Positions 1 through 8,254 of a stretch of DNA of 64,000 bases are shown here, piece after piece. Each line of letters opens with the position of its first letter. Within the stretch, counting starts at the first letter, position 1. The notes under the pieces are model-generated. The model saw only the letters and a list, made by a program, of their open reading frames with translations. It did not search any database and was not told the DNA's origin. The translations under genes and the position numbers were made by a program. Source of the DNA: Oleispirillum sp963668495 (lineage in GTDB: Bacteria > Pseudomonadota > Alphaproteobacteria > Rhodospirillales > Rhodospirillaceae); NCBI GenBank assembly GCA_963668495.1, contig OY764545.1, positions 806,001 through 870,000 of the forward strand, written 5' to 3'.

Positions 1-992
1 ATAACGATAAAATGGATTTAACCGCAGCGGAGGGTTTGGCAGATCTGCTGGCTGCGGAAACCGAGGCGCAACGCAAACAAGCGTTGCAACAAATGGATGG
101 TGCATTAGCCAAACGTCTGGATGGTATTCGTAACAAAGGCATTAATGCGTTGGCATTTATGGAGGCAACCATTGATTTCCCTGAGGATGAATTGCCTCAG
201 GATACCTTTGATCGTGGACGTTTGATGGTCGAAGACCTGCGCCAGGATTTATCAGATTTGATTGATACGGCGAAAATTGGCAATCGTATCCGTCAGGGCG
301 TATCCTTGGTGGTTGTTGGAACGCCCAACGTTGGTAAATCCAGTTTGGTTAATGCGTTGGCGGGCTGGGATGCGGCAATTGTTTCGTCAACAGCGGGGAC
401 GACCCGTGACCGCGTATCCGTCGATTTGGTTTTGGATGGTATTCCGATTAAAATTACGGATACAGCAGGTTTGCGCGATGCGACAGACGATATCGAAGCC
501 GAAGGAATTCGCCGGACTAAAGTTTCTGTTCAAACCGCAGATTTGAAAATTGCCGTTTTTTCTGCGGAAAGTTGGCCTAATTTGGATGATCCCACATGGC
601 AATGGGTTGACAACCAGACCCTGATTGTGGTCAACAAGGCCGACTTGAATTCCGATGCTGTGTCGATGACAGTTGAGACACCGACTGAACCGGTGTTTGT
701 TTCTGCATTGCATCAGGAAGGACTGGGGAATTTAACCGAACGCTTGCGTGGTAATCTCCGGTCGATTTTGACCCATCAGGTTGGTGAAAGTGCGCCGTTG
801 ACACGTGAACGTCATCGGGCAATTGCTGAATCGGCGATTGAGGCCTTGGATCGAGCCTTGATGCAGGATGATCTCGAATTGAAAACTGAAGATTTACGTC
901 TGGCAGTCCGGGAATTGGGACGTATGACAGGACGTGTCGATGTTGAGGATGTTCTGGATCGAATCTTTAGTGAGTTTTGTATCGGCAAATGA
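1..992 (+). CDS. mnmE: tRNA uridine-5-carboxymethylaminomethyl GTPase MnmE (5' end outside window)
   Basis: MnmE works with MnmG to build the cmnm5 modification on the wobble uridine (U34) of certain tRNAs. The frame is already open at the window edge (codons for N, D, K precede the first ATG at 12), so roughly the first 120 residues, including the formyl-THF-binding part, are missing. Counting from the ATG at 12, the G domain shows the P-loop GTPNVGKS (103-110), DTAG (150-153) and NKAD (208-211), followed by the C-terminal helical domain. The protein ends in FCIGK, the family's usual C-terminus with the catalytic Cys. The stop overlaps the mnmG start as ATGA, so the two partner genes are probably co-translated. 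Confidence 0.97.
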   Translation, partial: NDKMDLTAAEGLADLLAAETEAQRKQALQQMDGALAKRLDGIRNKGINALAFMEATIDFPEDELPQDTFDRGRLMVEDLRQDLSDLIDTAKIGNRIRQGVSLVVVGTPNVGKSSLVNALAGWDAAIVSSTAGTTRDRVSVDLVLDGIPIKITDTAGLRDATDDIEAEGIRRTKVSVQTADLKIAVFSAESWPNLDDPTWQWVDNQTLIVVNKADLNSDAVSMTVETPTEPVFVSALHQEGLGNLTERLRGNLRSILTHQVGESAPLTRERHRAIAESAIEALDRALMQDDLELKTEDLRLAVRELGRMTGRVDVEDVLDRIFSEFCIGK

Positions 993-2890
993 CCACAGAC
1001 AACACAAAATTTGACGTTATCGTGATTGGTGGCGGACATGCGGGCTGTGAGGCGGCTTTGGCTTCGGCTCGTTTTGGCGCACGCACGGCTCTTTTGACTC
1101 ACCGTTTGGATACAATCGGCGAAATGTCCTGTAATCCGGCGATTGGCGGCCTAGCCAAAGGGCATCTGGTGCGAGAAATTGATGCACTTGACGGCGGCAT
1201 GGGGCGTTGGATTGACCAAGGTGGCATTCAATTCCGCATTCTGAACCGTTCGAAAGGTCCGGCAGTGCAGGGCCCCCGCGCGCAGGCAGATCGCAAACTG
1301 TATCGTCAGGCCGCATTTGCCGGAATGTCAGCCCAAGACAACTTGACCTTGATCGAAACCGCAGTCGAGGATTTGTTGTCGACGCCCGATAATCAGCAAA
1401 TCACGGGTGTGCGTACAGCTGATGGAACAGAATATCAGGCTGGTTGTGTGGTTTTAACTGCCGGGACGTTCCTAAAAGGGATTATGCATGTCGGGCAAAC
1501 CCAAACTCCCGGTGGTCGTCATGGTGAAGCGGCCTGTAATGGCTTGACTGCTTCTTTGCTTCGGTTTGGTTTGGATGTTGGTCGTCTGAAAACCGGGACT
1601 CCGGCTCGTCTGGATGGTCGAACCATTCATTGGGACCAGTTGGAAATGCAAGAAGGCGATAACCCGCCCGTGCCATTTTCCTTTATGACCGACAAAATCA
1701 CCACTCCGCAAATTGCTTGCGGCATTACTTATACCAATGCGGTGGTACATAAAGCGATTATGGATAATCTTGATCGCGCACCACTGTATTCCGGGCAAAT
1801 TGAAGGGATTGGTCCGCGATATTGTCCGTCAATTGAAGATAAAGTCGTGCGTTTTGCCCATAGGGAAGCCCACCAAATCTTTTTGGAACCGGAAGGGCTG
1901 GATGACCACACGGTTTATCCCAACGGTATTTCCACGTCGCTGCCGATTGATGTGCAAGATGCCATGATCCATGCCATTAAGGGGCTGGAAGATGTCACAA
2001 TTTTGCGCCCCGGCTATGCCATTGAATATGATTATGTTGATCCGCGAAACCTGCGCTATTCCTTGGAAACCAAGAAAGTTCGCGGCTTATTCCTTGCCGG
2101 ACAAATTCATGGCACAACAGGATACGAAGAGGCCGCAGCACTTGGCTTGATGGCGGGATTAAATGCAGCCCGTCAGGCCAGCGGAGCTGAGCCAGTGATT
2201 TTGGATCGTTCTGAAGCCTATATCGGTGTGATGATTGATGATCTTGTGACCCTCGGCACCAATGAACCTTATCGCATGTTTACTTCACGTGCTGAGTATC
2301 GTTTGACGTTGCGGGCGGACAATGCGGACCGCCGTTTGACGGAAAAGGGCATGGCTTGGGGCTGTGTTGGTTCAGAGCGCGCTGCAGTTTACACTGCCAA
2401 AGCCAATGCCTTGGCAGAGGCACGCGCTGCCTTTGATGCGCGCACGGTATCGCCAAATGAAGGAGCAGGTTTTGGCTGGTCCTTAAACAAAGACGGCGTG
2501 CGTCGGTCAGCATTTGAATTGATGGGCCACCCGTCAGTAGGGCGGGATAAGGTGCTGAGTGCTTGGCCGGATCTGGCGAATGTTCGTGCAGATGTGCTGG
2601 AACAGTTGGAAATCGAAGCCAAATATGCGGGGTATCTGGCGCGTCAGCAGCAAGATATTGCAGCATTCAAACGGGATGAAGCACTGGTTTTACCTGAAAA
2701 CCTTCCGTACGAACAAATTGGCGGACTTTCGGCGGAGGTTGTTGCCAAATTGCAAGCGGCTCAGCCGGCAACCCTTGGTGCCGCGGCCCGGATTTCTGGT
2801 GTAACCCCTGCGGCAGTCACTGCGTTGCTGCGTTTTGTCAAAGCACCAAAATCCAGCAGTAAACCTGAAACGGCGGAGTGTTTCACGTGA
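989..2890 (+). CDS. mnmG: tRNA uridine-5-carboxymethylaminomethyl synthesis enzyme MnmG (GidA)
   Basis: This is the FAD-dependent partner of MnmE in the cmnm5U34 tRNA modification complex. I chose the ATG at 989, which overlaps the mnmE stop; an in-frame TTG at 977 lies inside mnmE and is less likely. The 633-residue product is normal for the family. It has an N-terminal Rossmann motif with GGGHAGCEAA (from about 14), the CNPAIGG signature, a GTPARLDG stretch and the C-terminal helical MnmE-binding region. The last codons and the stop lie inside an exact parS sequence (2879-2894), which also holds the start region of rsmG, so this junction carries coding, translation-start and DNA-partition information together. 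Confidence 0.98.
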   Translation: MTTDNTKFDVIVIGGGHAGCEAALASARFGARTALLTHRLDTIGEMSCNPAIGGLAKGHLVREIDALDGGMGRWIDQGGIQFRILNRSKGPAVQGPRAQADRKLYRQAAFAGMSAQDNLTLIETAVEDLLSTPDNQQITGVRTADGTEYQAGCVVLTAGTFLKGIMHVGQTQTPGGRHGEAACNGLTASLLRFGLDVGRLKTGTPARLDGRTIHWDQLEMQEGDNPPVPFSFMTDKITTPQIACGITYTNAVVHKAIMDNLDRAPLYSGQIEGIGPRYCPSIEDKVVRFAHREAHQIFLEPEGLDDHTVYPNGISTSLPIDVQDAMIHAIKGLEDVTILRPGYAIEYDYVDPRNLRYSLETKKVRGLFLAGQIHGTTGYEEAAALGLMAGLNAARQASGAEPVILDRSEAYIGVMIDDLVTLGTNEPYRMFTSRAEYRLTLRADNADRRLTEKGMAWGCVGSERAAVYTAKANALAEARAAFDARTVSPNEGAGFGWSLNKDGVRRSAFELMGHPSVGRDKVLSAWPDLANVRADVLEQLEIEAKYAGYLARQQQDIAAFKRDEALVLPENLPYEQIGGLSAEVVAKLQAAQPATLGAAARISGVTPAAVTALLRFVKAPKSSSKPETAECFT

Positions 2891-3522
2891 AACATAGTGA
2901 AGGCATAGCCCAAAAATGCTTGGCCCTTGGCCCGGAATTTCGCATCACTGAGACCATTGCCAATCGTATTGAAACTTATGCTGCGCAATTGGAAAAGTGG
3001 CAAAAGGCAATCAATCTGGTCAGTAAGTCCACATTGCCAACATTATGGCAGCGGCATTTTTTGGATTCCTTGCAATTGATTCCACATATCCCGTCTGGGA
3101 CAAAGACGATTGTTGATATGGGATCTGGGGCTGGCTTTCCGGGGTTGGTGTTGGCGATGTTTGATGAATGGAACATCCATTTAATCGAATCCGATTCGCG
3201 CAAATCGATATTTCTTCGCGACTCAGCGCGCACCTGCGGAGTCCATGCCACGGTTCATGCCAAACGGTTAGAGGCTGTAACAGATCTATCTGCTGATGTG
3301 ATCACGGCTCGGGCCTTGGCTCCCGTTGATGACTTGTTCCGTTTGTCCGCTGGTTTCCGCCAATCACAGACCAAATATCTGCTGTTAAAAGGGCAAAATG
3401 CGGACGATGAATTGACGGCAGCGCAAAAAAACTGGAAACTGCAGGTCTCCAAAATTCCCAGTCTTACCGATCCGCTGGGTGTGGTTCTGAACATTGACGA
3501 GGTCAGCCCAAATGGCTCTTGA
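2878..3522 (+). CDS. rsmG: 16S rRNA (guanine527-N7)-methyltransferase RsmG (GidB)
   Basis: RsmG uses SAM to methylate G527 of 16S rRNA. The 214-residue product has the Rossmann SAM-binding motif VDMGSGAGFPG at about 79-89 and the basic stretch around RHFLDSLQL that typifies GidB. The GTG at 2878 overlaps the end of mnmG by 13 bp; a second in-frame GTG at 2887 is an alternative. The N-terminal MFHVKH is encoded by the parS palindrome, a start seen in many alphaproteobacterial RsmG proteins. The 3' end overlaps the parA start, so the gene sits in the mnmE-mnmG-rsmG-parA-parB chain. Confidence 0.96.
   Translation: MFHVKHSEGIAQKCLALGPEFRITETIANRIETYAAQLEKWQKAINLVSKSTLPTLWQRHFLDSLQLIPHIPSGTKTIVDMGSGAGFPGLVLAMFDEWNIHLIESDSRKSIFLRDSARTCGVHATVHAKRLEAVTDLSADVITARALAPVDDLFRLSAGFRQSQTKYLLLKGQNADDELTAAQKNWKLQVSKIPSLTDPLGVVLNIDEVSPNGS
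2879..2894. promoter_or_regulatory. parS centromere-like site (exact consensus)
   Basis: The 16-bp palindrome TGTTTCACGTGAAACA matches the known chromosomal parS consensus perfectly. ParB binds such sites near the origin and, with ParA, drives origin segregation. It lies in the overlap of the mnmG end and rsmG start, which is why RsmG begins with the residues MFHVKH. parA and parB follow within 2.5 kb, as expected for a ParABS locus. Confidence 0.95.
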
Positions 3523-4315
3523 TCAACAGTCTTTATCCGGTACGCGTATCATATCCATTGCCAACCAAAAGGGCGGCGTTGGTAAAACCACCACGGCAAT
3601 CAACCTGGCGACGGCGTTGGCAGCCGTGCGTAAGTCGGTTTTGGTTATTGATCTTGATCCACAGGGCAATGCCAGCACCGGGCTTGGTATTCCGTCGAAC
3701 AAGCGTCAAAATGGTTCTTATCAGGTTTTGGCTGGCATGATTGAACCGAAAGCAGCCATCCAAAAATCCAAAGTTCCCGGGCTGCATATTATTCCTGCGG
3801 ACATGCATTTGGCAGGGGCAGAGGTAGAGTTGGTTGCGGCGGAAAACCGAGAGTTCCGGCTGCGCACGGCCTTGCAAAACTCGGGCCTGAATTATGATTA
3901 CATATTGATCGATTGCCCTCCGGCTCTCGGCTTTTTGACTTTGAATGCCTTGTGCGCGTCCAGTTCCATCATGGTTCCGCTTCAATGTGAGTTTTTTGCA
4001 TTGGAAGGTATCAGCCATCTGATCAAAACCATTGAACGGGTTAAGTCCAACCTTAATCCCAAGCTGGAATTACAGGGTATTGTTTTGACCATGTATGACG
4101 GTCGCAATAACCTTGCGACCATGGTGGCGGATGATGTGCGTGAATACTTTGGTGATGTGGTCTACAAGACCATGATCCCCAGAAATGTAAGGATTTCTGA
4201 GGCTCCATCCCATGGTAAACCGGCCCTGATTTATGATGTTCGCTGCGCCGGATCGCGCGCATATATTGATTTGGCAAGTGAAGTCCTGAAACAAGAACAA
4301 AGCATTGCAGCATGA
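3512..4315 (+). CDS. parA: chromosome partitioning ATPase ParA (Soj)
   Basis: ParA is the ATPase that binds DNA non-specifically and moves ParB-parS complexes apart. The 267-residue product begins with the deviant Walker A motif KGGVGKTT (20-27), has DLDPQGNAS (Walker A' region) and a Walker B-type DCPPALGFL. I chose the ATG at 3512, with GAGG nine bases upstream, over an earlier in-frame TTG at 3494. It overlaps the rsmG stop by 11 bp, and its own stop overlaps the parB start as ATGA, fitting the stoichiometric ParA/ParB pair. Confidence 0.97.
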   Translation: MALDQQSLSGTRIISIANQKGGVGKTTTAINLATALAAVRKSVLVIDLDPQGNASTGLGIPSNKRQNGSYQVLAGMIEPKAAIQKSKVPGLHIIPADMHLAGAEVELVAAENREFRLRTALQNSGLNYDYILIDCPPALGFLTLNALCASSSIMVPLQCEFFALEGISHLIKTIERVKSNLNPKLELQGIVLTMYDGRNNLATMVADDVREYFGDVVYKTMIPRNVRISEAPSHGKPALIYDVRCAGSRAYIDLASEVLKQEQSIAA

Positions 4316-5202
4316 GTAAAGAGACGAAACGTAAGAATTTGGGTATGGGCCTTGGGGCTCTGTTGGGTGACAGTGCTTCGATTTCCAGCGATTATGATAC
4401 ATCCGAAGCTAAAACGGCGAAGGGCGGTCCCGTGATTTTGCCGATTGCATCACTGACCCCAAGCCCGTTTCAGCCGCGTCAAGTCTTTGACGAATCAGCA
4501 ATTGATGATTTGGCTTCTTCCATTCGTGAATGCGGAATATTGCAGCCCCTTTTGGTGCGCCCAGCCGCAGGCATGAATGAAATATATGAAATCATCGCCG
4601 GGGAACGACGGTGGCGGGCTGCTCAACGCGCGCAATTGCATGAAGTTCCTGTGGTCATCCGCGATATGGATGATAAGGAAGTTTTGGAAGTTGCGCTGGT
4701 TGAAAACTTGCAACGGCAAGACCTAAACCCGCTGGAGGAAGCGGAAGGTTATCAACGTCTTCAGGAAGAATTCAATCATACGCAGGAAGATTTGGCCCGT
4801 GTGGTCGGCAAAAGCCGCAGTCATGTTGCCAATACCATGCGTTTGTTGGCTTCACCAACTTCGATTAAGGCCTTTGTAGAAAAAGGGGAGCTGAGTGCCG
4901 GTCACGCCCGCGCTCTTCTTGGTGTGGATAATGCCGAAGCATTGGCTGAAGAAGTAATTGCTAAGGGTTTGAATGTACGGCAAACCGAAGCATTGGCGAA
5001 AAAGTGGTCAGAAGATCAAGCCAAGCCGAAAAAGTCTTATAAAAAAGTGAAGGATGCGGATTGCATCGCATTGGAAAAAGACTTGAGCGAACGATTGGGC
5101 CTTGCCGTTTCTATTGATAGTAAGGGTGACGCCGGACGGGTCATGATTTCGTATAAATCATTGGAGCAATTGGACGATTTGTTGGTTCGGCTCGGGCAAT
5201 AA
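4312..5202 (+). CDS. parB: chromosome partitioning protein ParB (Spo0J), CTPase and parS-binding
   Basis: ParB loads on parS, spreads along DNA as a CTP-dependent clamp and engages ParA. The 296 residues show the N-terminal ParB/Srx CTPase fold with GERRWR (97-102) and ENLQRQDLNP (about 129-138), then the helix-turn-helix around residues 156-178, and a C-terminal dimerisation region. Its start overlaps parA by four bases. Two parS-type sites lie close by: an exact one at 2879-2894 and a one-mismatch one directly after this gene. This suggests the window is near the replication origin. Confidence 0.97.
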   Translation: MSKETKRKNLGMGLGALLGDSASISSDYDTSEAKTAKGGPVILPIASLTPSPFQPRQVFDESAIDDLASSIRECGILQPLLVRPAAGMNEIYEIIAGERRWRAAQRAQLHEVPVVIRDMDDKEVLEVALVENLQRQDLNPLEEAEGYQRLQEEFNHTQEDLARVVGKSRSHVANTMRLLASPTSIKAFVEKGELSAGHARALLGVDNAEALAEEVIAKGLNVRQTEALAKKWSEDQAKPKKSYKKVKDADCIALEKDLSERLGLAVSIDSKGDAGRVMISYKSLEQLDDLLVRLGQ

Positions 5203-5208
5203 TCCAGT

Positions 5209-5224
5209 TGTTTCACATGAAACA
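5209..5224. promoter_or_regulatory. parS-like site, one mismatch from consensus
   Basis: TGTTTCACATGAAACA differs from the parS consensus at one central base (G to A at position 9), which breaks the central CG of the palindrome. It begins six bases after the parB stop, outside any gene. Such location and similarity make it a probable second, perhaps weaker, ParB site. Confidence 0.75.
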
Positions 5225-5230
5225 GTCCTG

Positions 5231-5257
5231 TGGCCTCGTCAATTATGGCGGGGCCAT
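5231..5257 (+). terminator. weak hairpin after parB
   Basis: TGGCC and GGCCA arms (with further CG pairing inside) flank a short loop about 30 bases after the parB stop. Only a poor T-stretch follows, so it could be a terminator for the mnmE-parB operon or merely a structured 3' end. The rest of 5258-5389 shows no feature except the glnD ribosome-binding site. Confidence 0.3.
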
Positions 5258-5389
5258 TTCTGTGAAATCCACACACACGATCATATATTATTCATCTATT
5301 GGGCCGGGTGATGAATAATGAACTGCTTCCTAAATCGCCGGAAATTCCTTACGCTGAATGAGCAAATACATCTGCATGGAGATTACTGA

Positions 5390-8254
5390 ATGTCAGCAAA
5401 AGTCATGTCATCTCGCCGTATAGTTCCTGACGCCGCAGAAGATGGACAAGTCTTGGGCTGCTCTGGTGTTGCGCCGGAATATTTGGCAGATATTGCGGAT
5501 TCCGAACGGATTATGTGCTGCTTAACATTGGTTGGTCGTTTGGAAGAGGTTTGGCTGCAGGCAGAAGGGAATGCGGATAAGGCACGGCCTAATCTGTTGA
5601 AAATATTTAAATCTGTATTCAAAAGCGGGTCAGAAGAAATTCGAACCCGGTTTTTGGATGGATCTGCCACAGGAACGCAAACCGTACGGGCGCAGGCCTA
5701 TCTGGTGGATGGAATTATTCATGCCCTGATGGAATTGGCAAGCAAACGGGTGATGCCGTTTGAAAAGCCCCGTAAAGATCTTGGTTTAGCGACGATTGCT
5801 GTCGGTGGTTATGGCCGCAGCGAGCTGAGCCCGCATTCAGACATTGATTTATTATTCCTATTACCCGGGGGCTACCACGATGCCCATTACGAAAGGGTGG
5901 TGGAGTATGTTTTGTATATGCTGTGGGATCTTGGCCTAAAGGTTGGGCATTCCACGCGCACCATCGGCGAGTGCATCCGGCAAGCCAAGGATGATTTGAC
6001 GGTCAAAACCGCACTATTGGAAGCACGGATGCTGTGGGGCGATGCGGATCACTATAAAATCTTGCAGCAGAGTTATGAAGAAAACGTCATTTCCGGTACG
6101 GAATCCGCCTTCATTGACCAAAAGCTTCAGGAACGGAATGAACGCCATGAGCGGGCCGGAATTTCCCGGTATGTCTTGGAACCCAATGTTAAGGAAAGCA
6201 AAGGCGGGCTGCGAGACCTACACACACTGTTCTGGGTTGCCAAATATACCTACGGCGTCGATTCCATTGAGGAATTGGTCGATAAAGAATTGCTGACATC
6301 GGATGCTGTACGAACGTTTATTCGAGCGCAAAACTTCCTGTGGACCGTGCGCTGCCACATGCATTATCTGACCAACCGCGCTGAGGATCGCCTGACATTC
6401 GATTTACAGCCCGAAATTGCTCGCCTGATGGGATATCAGCGCCGAGGCAAACAAAAAGACGTCGAACGCTTTATGAAGCATTACTTTTTGGTGGCGCAGG
6501 ATGTCGGCAACCTGACCCGCATGATCTGTTCACTGCTGGAAGAAGACAACAAACGTCGCCCGCGGTTCAGCTTTTCATTCAGTCGCACGGTCACAACGCC
6601 GGAAGGCTTTATAATTGAGAAAAATCGCCTGAATATCAAAGACCTGTCCCTGTTCGCTCGTGAGCCGGTCATGATTATGCGTATGTTCCATACATTGCAG
6701 GAAAAGGGGTTGAACATGCACCCTAATGTCCTGCTCATGATCAGGGAATCTTTGTCTCGGGTTAAGAAGTTGCGTAAAGATCCAGAGGCCAACCACTTGT
6801 TTCTGGAGATTTTAGCACATAAGAAAAACTCTGAAGTCATCCTGCGCAAAATGGCAGAGGCCGGGGTATTCGGTGTCTTTTTCCCACCGTTTGGGCACAT
6901 CATGGCTCAAATGCAATTCGATATGTATCACGTTTATACCACCGATGAGCACACCATGCGTACCATCGGGATTATGCATGACATCGAATTGGGCATGTAT
7001 AAGGAAGATATGGCGCTGGCGACCAGATTGTTTCCATTGGTGGACTCCAGGCGTGCGCTGTATGTGGCGATGCTGTTGCATGATTTGGGTAAAGGCTCTG
7101 GCGAGGACCATTCCGTGGTCGGTGCGCGCATGGCATTGGAAGTTGGGCCGCGATTGGGATTGTCGGCGGAAGAAACCGAAACGGTCAGTTGGCTGGTGCG
7201 CTATCACCTGTTGATGTCTGATACCGCATTCAAACGGGATTTGGATGACCCAAAGGCCATTTCCGATTTTGCCGACCAAGTGCAAAGCCGTGAACGTTTG
7301 CGACTGCTGTATTTGTTGACATGCTGCGACATTCGGGGTGTGGGGCCGCAAATCTGGAACGCATGGAAGGGGCAACTGCTCTCGGCTTTGTACCACCGAA
7401 CTATGGATCATTTGACTGGTGGGCTTGGCGGAAATGACGAAGATACCGCGACGACCATTACCCACTTGACCCGGCAACAGGAACAAGCCGCGAAAGACGA
7501 TTTACGCCAGCGATTGGTCGATTGGTCGGATGACGAAATCGAAGCCTTCCTAAGCCGAGGCTATCGTTCTTACTGGTATTCGTTTACCCCCGATGATCAT
7601 GAACGCCATGCCCGGATTATTCATGCCGCCGACGCAAAAGATGAAAAGCTGACGGTCGACTGCCGGATCAACCGGGAAACCAATCACACGGAAGTCTTGA
7701 TTTATACGCTGGATCATCCGGGCTTGTTTACCAAGATATCCGGGGCGATGGTGATGGCTTCGGCATCTATTTTGGATGCACGAATTGCCACGTTTGCCGA
7801 TGGTATGGCAGTGGATGTATTCACCATTCAAAGTATTGATGGCAAGGCCTATACAGATATTAACCGCATTAAAACTCATGTTACCAAAGTGTTGCGCGGC
7901 GAAGTTTTTGTCGCACGTGAAGTACAAAAACGTCCGGGGAAGGAATCCAAGCGAACCAGCGCATTTGATATTCCGGCACGGGTTCTGATTGACAACACGG
8001 CATCGGTCACGCACACCCTGATTGAGATCAATGGTCGGGACCGACCGGGATTGGTGTTCGATGTGGCGGCGACCTTGACGGATCTGGGGCTGCAAATCAA
8101 TTCCGCCCATATTTCCACATATGGCATTCGCGTGGTGGACGTATTTTATGTGAAAGACGTGTTTGGTATGAAAGTCACAAACGTGAACAAGTTAAAACAG
8201 GTGCGTCAGGCATTGGTGGAGGCAATCGAGCCTCCTGATGAGGATATTGCCTGA
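5390..8254 (+). CDS. glnD: bifunctional [protein-PII] uridylyltransferase / uridylyl-removing enzyme GlnD
   Basis: GlnD senses glutamine and adds UMP to, or removes it from, PII proteins, so it sits at the top of nitrogen control. The 954-residue product is a normal length. The nucleotidyltransferase core shows GGYGRSELSPHSDIDLL (about 139-155). The HD hydrolase domain has LLHDLGKGSGEDH near 560-575. Two C-terminal ACT domains (from about 765 and 875; DHPGLFTKI and RDRPGLVFDV) bind glutamine. The ATG has GGAG eight bases upstream. The stop overlaps the murJ start (TGATGA), so the two genes are probably co-transcribed, an arrangement common in alphaproteobacteria. Confidence 0.97.
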   Translation: MSAKVMSSRRIVPDAAEDGQVLGCSGVAPEYLADIADSERIMCCLTLVGRLEEVWLQAEGNADKARPNLLKIFKSVFKSGSEEIRTRFLDGSATGTQTVRAQAYLVDGIIHALMELASKRVMPFEKPRKDLGLATIAVGGYGRSELSPHSDIDLLFLLPGGYHDAHYERVVEYVLYMLWDLGLKVGHSTRTIGECIRQAKDDLTVKTALLEARMLWGDADHYKILQQSYEENVISGTESAFIDQKLQERNERHERAGISRYVLEPNVKESKGGLRDLHTLFWVAKYTYGVDSIEELVDKELLTSDAVRTFIRAQNFLWTVRCHMHYLTNRAEDRLTFDLQPEIARLMGYQRRGKQKDVERFMKHYFLVAQDVGNLTRMICSLLEEDNKRRPRFSFSFSRTVTTPEGFIIEKNRLNIKDLSLFAREPVMIMRMFHTLQEKGLNMHPNVLLMIRESLSRVKKLRKDPEANHLFLEILAHKKNSEVILRKMAEAGVFGVFFPPFGHIMAQMQFDMYHVYTTDEHTMRTIGIMHDIELGMYKEDMALATRLFPLVDSRRALYVAMLLHDLGKGSGEDHSVVGARMALEVGPRLGLSAEETETVSWLVRYHLLMSDTAFKRDLDDPKAISDFADQVQSRERLRLLYLLTCCDIRGVGPQIWNAWKGQLLSALYHRTMDHLTGGLGGNDEDTATTITHLTRQQEQAAKDDLRQRLVDWSDDEIEAFLSRGYRSYWYSFTPDDHERHARIIHAADAKDEKLTVDCRINRETNHTEVLIYTLDHPGLFTKISGAMVMASASILDARIATFADGMAVDVFTIQSIDGKAYTDINRIKTHVTKVLRGEVFVAREVQKRPGKESKRTSAFDIPARVLIDNTASVTHTLIEINGRDRPGLVFDVAATLTDLGLQINSAHISTYGIRVVDVFYVKDVFGMKVTNVNKLKQVRQALVEAIEPPDEDIA

